Shown here: one piece after another, positions 57,629 through 64,000 of the stretch
Layout of the letters: each line of letters opens with the position of its first letter
Position numbering within the stretch: position 1 is the first letter of the stretch
Assembly (NCBI GenBank): GCA_021613375.1
Contig: CM038720.1
Location: 41,444,949-41,508,948, forward strand
DNA: 64,000 nt
From: Megaleporinus macrocephalus
Lineage: Eukaryota > Chordata > Actinopteri > Characiformes > Anostomidae
Reading direction: 5' to 3'
Made by a program: the position numbers and the translations under genes
The notes under the pieces: model-generated
Seen by the model: the letters and a program-made list of their open reading frames with translations, nothing else
The model's database searches: none
What the model was told of the DNA's origin: nothing

Positions 57629-58435
57629 CAAATACAAATGCTTATTGATATAAACTTTTGACTAGACGTGCGCTCTCTTCTCCCTGTCTGTTCGCTTTGC
57701 ACTCAAATCTGTGAACTTGTGATTCTGCTGTTGGCGAGTGTCCAGCTACAGGTTCCAGTTTGAGGAGAAGAGCAAATTGCCCAATTTCCAGGATTAGGTC
57801 CGGGCTGTCGTCACCCCCGCGCATGCTTTGGGCTGTTAAAACCGAGCGTTAGGCACTTGTGACGGAGCAGAACGCCACAAAACCACAAATAACGTCAGTG
57901 AAAACACCACCATCTGTCCCACAGCTTGCACACTAATCCCTGTTCCTCACACGTTAAAACGGGGGGGTGGGTGATGTGGGTGGGGAGGGGGGTGGCTGTG
58001 ATTGCAGAACAGTATGAGGTCAATGAAAGTTAAGACGCAGTCAGAAAGTCAGTGGTGGATTATGGCGGGTGTCTGAAAGATGCTTGCTCCATGAATCGGC
58101 CCAGGACCTTGTATGTGAGGTGGGGTGAATGACGGTGGTCTCTAAGAAGCTGCTGCAGGGTTTTAACCCAAATCTCCACCGCAGGACTTAATCCACTGTC
58201 TCATACGGACAGTGTAGAAGGTCATCTTCTCTTATTTCCTGATCCAGCACTGGGAATTTCCTCAAACACACTCTGTTTGGTGGAGATTATGTCCATGGCC
58301 TTGCATTCCTTACTGGTCACTAAACTACCCCAACCTTTTAATCATTAATCACCAGCGCACACGGCTAACACCGCTACTGCTGCCGCTCTCTGAGCCAGCG
58401 CTGGAACACTTACCCACTGCTTTGTTGACACTGGA
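57629..58435. other. Unique sequence, partly GC-rich
   Basis: Includes a G-rich stretch (57960-58000, runs of G up to 7). No gene. It may contain regulatory DNA. Confidence 0.4.
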
Positions 58436-60667
58436 TCTCACTTGTGCTGTTGCTACTGCCAGTGATGGTGACGATAGCAGTGATGACAGAAGTGGGAAAA
58501 AAGTTATGGGACGTCTTGTGTGTCCAAAGTATTAAGGTTTCCAGTGTTAGTCACAGTATAAATAACCATATTTTAGTGTGAGGAACGAGGGATGAATAAA
58601 CGACAAGTAGAGGAGTGTGCATCAGTGTGGTTGGGGATCTGCTCTGAGTGAGTACAGGCAGTTTGGAGGCTGTAGGGTAAATGAAACCATGATGTTTGGG
58701 TGCACATGAAAATGAATGGGAGTCTATGGGGGAAAGAGGGATGGAAAAAACGACAGACAGACGAGTGCAGGTCTAACCAACAGTGCAGTTGTGGTTGAGG
58801 GTCTGTCCTGAGTCAGTGTATGTAAAACGGCGTGTGTCGGTCGAGCAGAAGTTCAGTAGATGAACATACACTTCTCCATCCTATTCATTCTCTATGGGAC
58901 AAAATTCCAGAAAAAATCTGTTGGTATCCAGAATCCGTGCATCTGATCGAAAAGCTTTATACTTTTTTAAGTCCGAATTACACAATCAGACCGGACACTC
59001 TGGAGTTGGAACAAAGTTGATATTTCAAAAACTGAATAATTATATAGTTTAATAAATACAGAGTGTAGGTCCAAAATAAGAGGAAACTATTTACTTAATT
59101 AATTAAACACAGAAAATATAGAAACAACTTAGAGAACATCCCTTCAGCATCCTTTCGTCTACAATCAGCATCTGGTCCTCAATACTGTGTAATAAAGTAT
59201 CCGTCCTAATAAATATATTGCTCTGTTGTTACTGCCAGTGATGGTGATGACAGCGTTAAGGTGATTCCCAGTCAGTGGGAACATGTGCTTCTTGTGTGTC
59301 TTAGTATTTACGGTGTTCCTTTAATAAAAGAATCTGGTATTTTAAATTTGTAAATTAAAAATAATTGCCTGTGTAAATGATATGAATAAAAAAAAGTGCT
59401 ACATCCAAAATTAGAAATAACAAGCTGCGTATGTCGCCCCCCCAAAAAAAACCCCAGAGAGTAATTAAACACAAAAAAAATATAGAAACGTCTTAAAGAA
59501 CAACACTTCAGCATCCAAAATGATCCAAAATCAGCGTTAATATGATTCCCAGTCAGTGTGTCCAAGGGATTATTTAAATATATAATTTTCTTTTTTTGAT
59601 GTGGCATTTGTAAATAAATAAAAATTAGTCAATAAAAATAGTTGCCTATATAAATGATGTGAATCAATTCTAGGTGCTACATCCAAAGAGGTGACTAGCT
59701 CTTTAGACCCCCCTCCCAAAAAAGCTAGAGAGTAAATAAACACAGAGAGCACAGAAACCTCACAGAGAACATCCCTTCACAGCGTCCTTTGGTCCAAAAT
59801 CAGCATCTGGTCCACAATATCGTATAATAAAGTAGCCGTCCTAATAAAACAGCTAAATACATGATGCATGATGCCAACTGCTAACGATGGTGGTGGTGAT
59901 GTGATTCCCAGTCCGTGGGGAGAATTAATGTTTTATTGGACGTCTTGTGTGTCTAAACTATTAGTATTTCCAGTATTAGTCTCAATATAAATAACCAGAT
60001 TTGACCTTTAATTAAAAACAATTACCTGTATAAATGATGTGAATCAATTGTACATGTTACATCCAAATTAAGAGGCAACTAGCTGCTTAGACCTCCCTCC
60101 CAAAAAAAACACACAGAGAGCACAGAACCATCTCAGAGAACATCCCCTCAGCATCCTTTGGTCCACAATCAGCATCTGGTTCAAATTATTGTATAATAAA
60201 GTAGCCGACCTAATGAACCAGCTAAATATATGTTTATTACTTTTCCTAAACAGATTGTTATGATGGAATGTATTGCTGTTGTTACTGCCAAGGGTGGTGA
60301 TGACAGTTAGTGGTGATGACTGTGTTTCCGAGTTAGCGGGGAATAAATATGTCCAAAGTAATATATATATATATATATAATGATATTTGACCTTTAATAA
60401 AAAATGTGGCATTTGTAAATAAATAAATATTAGTAAATTAAAAAAATATATATAAATGATATGAATCAGTTGTAGGTGCTACATCCAATAAGGGGACTGG
60501 CTGCTTAGGCCCCCCTCCCCCCTCCCAAAATAGCCAGAGCGTAATTAAACATAGAGAGCACAGAAACCTCTCCGAGAACATCAAAGCGTCCTTTGGTCCA
60601 CAGTCAGCATCTGGTCCACAATACTGTATAGCAATAGGTAGCCGTCCTAATGAACCAGCTAAATATG

Positions 60668-60700
<33 letters not shown>

Positions 60701-60790
60701 GATTGAATACATTGCTCTGTTGTTACTGCCAGCGACGGTGATGCTAGTGGTGATGACAGCACTCTTGTGTTTCCCAGTCAGTAAGGAATA
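58436..60790. repeat. Low-copy tandem region, unit roughly 300-440 bp
   Basis: Five to six diverged units. Recurring landmarks: TGTTGTTACTGCCAGTGATG (about 58447, 59222, 60275, 60718, with a degenerate one near 59876), GTGATTCCCAGTCAGTG, GAGAGTAATTAAACACAGA, CAGAGAACATCCCTTCAGC and GTCCACAATCAGCATCTGG. Another diverged fragment is at 62215-62300. A diverged insertion of the repeat shared with 50.9 kb lies at 58730-59025. No coding capacity. Confidence 0.85.
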
Positions 60791-60794
60791 ACAG

Positions 60795-61330
60795 TCTGTG
60801 TGACGTCGTGCGTGCCCAGTGGATGGCTGCTGTTGCTGGCTGCCGCGTTTGGCTGGGGTCCTGCAGGAGCTCGAAATGTGTGGTCCTGAAACACGACCCA
60901 AACGTGCGAGTATTTTGAAGCGGCTTGGGAAAAAAATGGGGGAGAGAAAAATAAAGCCTTGTCCGGCTGAATGGCGCGAACGGGGAGTCGTCCAGTACTT
61001 AAGTTAATCCCCGTCACCCATTGATGCTGTAAACGCTGGCCTATCCTATTTCCATCCCATTACACGCCCATACGCAGCGGCACGGTAGCCGCCAAAACAG
61101 CCCCGCTGCTGCCATTGGCCCGACCCCGGCCGGGCGTCCCGGGGGCTGCTGTCCCGATTGTGTGGGACCGGAGGACACATTCTAGGACATTCCATGATGT
61201 TTCTGAGAATTTCACACAATGTGAGGAGCCGGCAAGATTCCAGAGGCCAAAAGTGCCCTCTGACACCGGCCGGCCTCAAACATGCATATTCATTAGGATC
61301 TCCTGAGGGGCCCCTCGTGACTCTGTAGGA
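60795..61330. promoter_or_regulatory. Candidate conserved GC-rich regulatory block
   Basis: A complex block directly after the tandem region. It contains GGACATTCCATGATG (TEAD-like core ACATTCC), TTCTGAGAA (STAT-like palindrome), CATGCATATTCATTAGG (octamer/homeodomain-like), CGACCCCGGCCGGGC, and several CG dinucleotides, which are otherwise scarce in the window. Open frames exist on both strands but without domains or splice sites. It could be an enhancer or a small CpG-rich promoter. Constraint is inferred only. Confidence 0.35.
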
Positions 61331-62394
61331 ACTTTAACTGCCATAGAGAAAAGCAGTTATTTGACAGATAAGCAGAGTAATGTAGTGTGACAGTTGGGCC
61401 TATACGTGCAAGGTGCCCGCCCAGCATAGAGCCATGTTCCAACACGCTAGTGCTCGTATGTTTATGAACCGTCCAGCAGCGCTTTAGTGTTTTTATATGA
61501 ACTGGGGACGCGACAATGGTCATTTCTTATAACATTTATTATTACATTTCTTATAACATGTATTATAACATTTATTATTAGATGTCTTATAGCTGAAGCT
61601 TAAACTGCCAGCACATATAAATAACAGTATTTGCCCTTTAACCCTTTAGATGCACCACCTGCTCAAAAGTGGCCAGACTAATATTTTATCAATAAATTAA
61701 TTTCTTTATTAAAGCTCCCATGAATTCCTCAGATTACTTGTTTCTGATCATCACAAATCCTGATTTCAGTTTTATTATTTACTTTATTAATAAAAATAAT
61801 GTTTGTATCTCTACTTCTAACATACAACCTCGCTCAGAATTAACCCTTATGTGTTCACTATGGAGTTTGATAGGAACTGTTGACTTTTGTAAACAATTGC
61901 AGTTGGGAACATATTTACAAACACTGTTTTTGTTCATAAAGTAAATAAATGAGAATTAAAATAATGATTTACAAAAACAAGATTTTTAATGAACACTTGG
62001 AACATTAAATAATGAAATAAACTGATTTTAATAGATTTAGCATAGAGATACTCAGCAGTATCCCATGTCGTGCATTAGAAGGGGTTTGCTTAGCTTGTGC
62101 ATGAAAGGGTTAATAAAAAAAATGGCATTTTAAAATCATAAGTGAAAAATCAGTTGTCCTTGTAAACGATTTGAATTAAATTTAAGTGTAACTTCACTTG
62201 GGCCGCTCATACCCAGAAAGCTAGAGAGTAATTAAACATAGAAAGCACAGAAACATCACAGGGACATCCTTTCAGCATCCCTTGGTTTGGTCCACAGTAT
62301 TGTATTATAGTTATTATAATATAAGTTATAAAATAATAGTAATGGAAGATAGGTGGCGCCTCTAATGGGCAGCTGCATGCATTTGGGCTCTAGA
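61331..62394. other. AT-rich unassigned sequence
   Basis: No gene. A fragment of the 58.4-60.8 kb repeat lies at 62215-62300. Confidence 0.4.
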
Positions 62395-62800
62395 GAATTT
62401 GACCTTTTTAGTGTTTTTTAATGGATGTATCATTGTATTTTTAAGAATTATGTTGGATATAAAACTTCTGGGAGGTAATATGAGTAACCTGGGGACTCAA
62501 AGCTGTGGATTTTTTTATGATTTTGGATGGTCATTACGTCGGCAACGGGGATATGTTGTACCCGTGAGCAAAACTAAAAGACATGAACTCTCTTTTATTC
62601 CTCGTGCTCTTAAACTGTTTTTATGATTGATTTATAGATTTATAGATTTATAGATTTATTTTGAGTTAAATATTCCCTTTTGTTTTTGCTTAAATGTTGA
62701 TTGTTGTGTGTTAACACATTTCAGTTCTAAGAACTGGGTTTCTTATGCTGGTGTCTTCTGCCTTGTCAAATTTAATAAATGAAATTGAAATTGATTGATT
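62395..62800 (+). pseudogene. 3' end of a LINE (C-terminus of ORF2 and tail)
   Basis: An open frame ends at 62626 with RRQRGYVVPVSKTKRHE then LSFIPRALKLFL and a stop. This is the usual C-terminal signature of L2/CR1/Rex-like non-LTR elements (KT.R...SF.PRAI.L). The tail has AATAAATG and GAAATTGATTGATTGA. The 5' part is absent, so it is a truncated insertion. Confidence 0.75.
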
Positions 62801-63270
62801 GAATAAGTACTGTACACTGTAGATAGGCTGCCATGGCATCTGTAGACTGATGTACACTACCACTCACTGACCACTGCTTCGTGTAGAACCACTGACTTTG
62901 AACATACATCTATAACATGACTCTTTAATGAAACTCATTAATTACAAGTTGCTGGAACCGGTGATGATAAACGGAGTCATATGTGATGTAATGGTATTGA
63001 TCTGTACAGCATTTAGCGCAGACTTATAAACGACCTTGACATCCACAATGCCTTATATTTAAAAAGCCTAAGCTCACTAATTAAACATCTGCTTATAGCA
63101 CTTTTATTTAGACACAGGTTCCAATAAACAGAGAAATTTTGCTTATGTTCTAATTGCATGTTGTTCCCAAAATACTTTTAGCTGCAAATAAAGTATTGTT
63201 TAAAGTGTTGGTGGGTAGTTTTACACTGCATTTTACACTGTATGAGTTATTATTGAATAGCAGTTGTTAT
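62801..63270. other. Unassigned sequence
   Basis: AT-rich; nothing recognised. Confidence 0.4.
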
Positions 63271-64000
63271 TAAAGGTGTGAAAAGTATTCCCATTCATTA
63301 CTCAGGTAGAAGTATAGATACTAGGGTTTAAAAATACTTTTGTAGAAGTTGAAGTATCAAGTCAAGTTTTTTACTCCAGTAAAAGTGTAAAAGTACTGAT
63401 TTCAGAACTACTTAAAGTATAAAAGTAAGTGTAATGTAAGAAAAATATGCTATTAAGGACAAAAGCTTAGGCCACACCACAGGGGTCTATAGTGCACTAG
63501 CCCCCCTCCCCAAAAAAACCATTCTTCTAAAAGCCATAATGACTATAATGTTCTATTAAAATGTTAATGTTGATAAATTTGGGATGCGCTAGGCTTCCTG
63601 TTTCAGCTCATATACGCCCATTAAACATGAATGTAGTTTAGTACAATGTAAATATATTAAAGAAGCATATCTGTTACTACTGAACATTAACATGTGTTTC
63701 ATGGAGCAGAAGATATGATGACTAGTTACTATAAGTATTATAATGAAGTCAAACTTCAAATTAATGTTATCAATAATCTTTACTGGAATGTAAATGTACA
63801 TGAATGAAAACAAACTGTAATGAAATAGGAGTAACGAGACTATGTTTAAAAGTAAAAAGTCATCTGAAAAATAATTACTTTAATTAAATTAAACATTAAT
63901 TAAAACATTTTGCAATGCCAATCGACATTTATGATACAATATATTTTTATTTCTGAGGGCCCTCCATTTTAAGGATCCTCTGACTTTTAGGGACTTTGAC
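63271..64000. mobile_element. hAT-like element, unexpanded copy (cut by window end)
   Basis: 63271-63440 matches 21921-22085 closely: GTGTGAAAAGTATTC, TTACTCAGGTAGAAGTATAG, TTCAGAACTACTTAAAGTAT. Where the other copy has the 36-bp array, this one has AAGTGTAATGTAAGAAAAAT and then unique sequence (GGTCTATAGTGCACTAGCCC). The right end lies outside the window or is decayed. Confidence 0.75.

Overview
The window reads as nuclear DNA of a ray-finned fish. Support comes from decayed Tc1-like transposase, 3' ends of L2/CR1/Rex-type LINEs, several hAT-like and Tc1-like non-autonomous elements, and an exceptional load of minisatellites and (TA)n/(CA)n tracts. A characiform or other otophysan is my guess from the repeat flavour and is not proven. 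No bacterial, viral or organellar gene is visible.

The only convincing coding signal is three small plus-strand exons (1998-2183, 5606-5743, 26508-26538). Each has good splice sites, and they are mutually phase-compatible (0-0, 0-0, 0-1). I do not recognise the protein. Three weaker downstream exon candidates (41490, 47273, 48305) begin in the phase needed to follow the third exon but are unproven. The window therefore looks like large introns of one plus-strand gene; its 5' and 3' ends cannot be placed.

Layout. 0-10 kb: a 58-bp minisatellite, exon 1, a possible conserved regulatory block (3.1-3.5 kb), exon 2, a (TAA)n-bearing compound array, a LINE tail, and a first array rich in a CTCF-like core. 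10-21 kb: a LINE tail, an 864-bp hAT-like element with target-site duplication, a 454-bp TA-flanked MITE, a second CTCF-like array, a 72-bp minisatellite, and Tc1 remnants. 21-31 kb: a hAT-like element swollen by a 36-bp array, a 37-bp array, a Tc1-like MITE, the 31-nt microexon, and a 32-bp array. 31-47 kb: one half of an inverted repeat pair, a second 58-bp locus with a 697-bp higher-order repeat, a 29-bp array, a 25-bp array resembling a Tc1-like terminus, a MITE with a 28-bp array, a 32-bp array with a 256-bp higher-order repeat, and the other half of the inverted pair. 47-64 kb: a 41-bp array, an interstitial telomeric tract, a 22-bp array, a LINE reverse-transcriptase remnant, a 20-bp almost AG-free array, a low-copy repeat of roughly 400 bp, a GC-rich possible conserved block (60.8-61.3 kb), a LINE 3' end, and an unexpanded copy of the hAT-like element.

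By rough addition, tandem arrays occupy more than a quarter of the window. Many lie inside, or appear derived from, transposable elements. The most interesting signals are the two same-orientation CTCF-like arrays and the 1.7-kb array that repeats a branch-point consensus about 80 times with almost no AG dinucleotide on the gene's sense strand. All element names are pattern recognition from memory, not database results.
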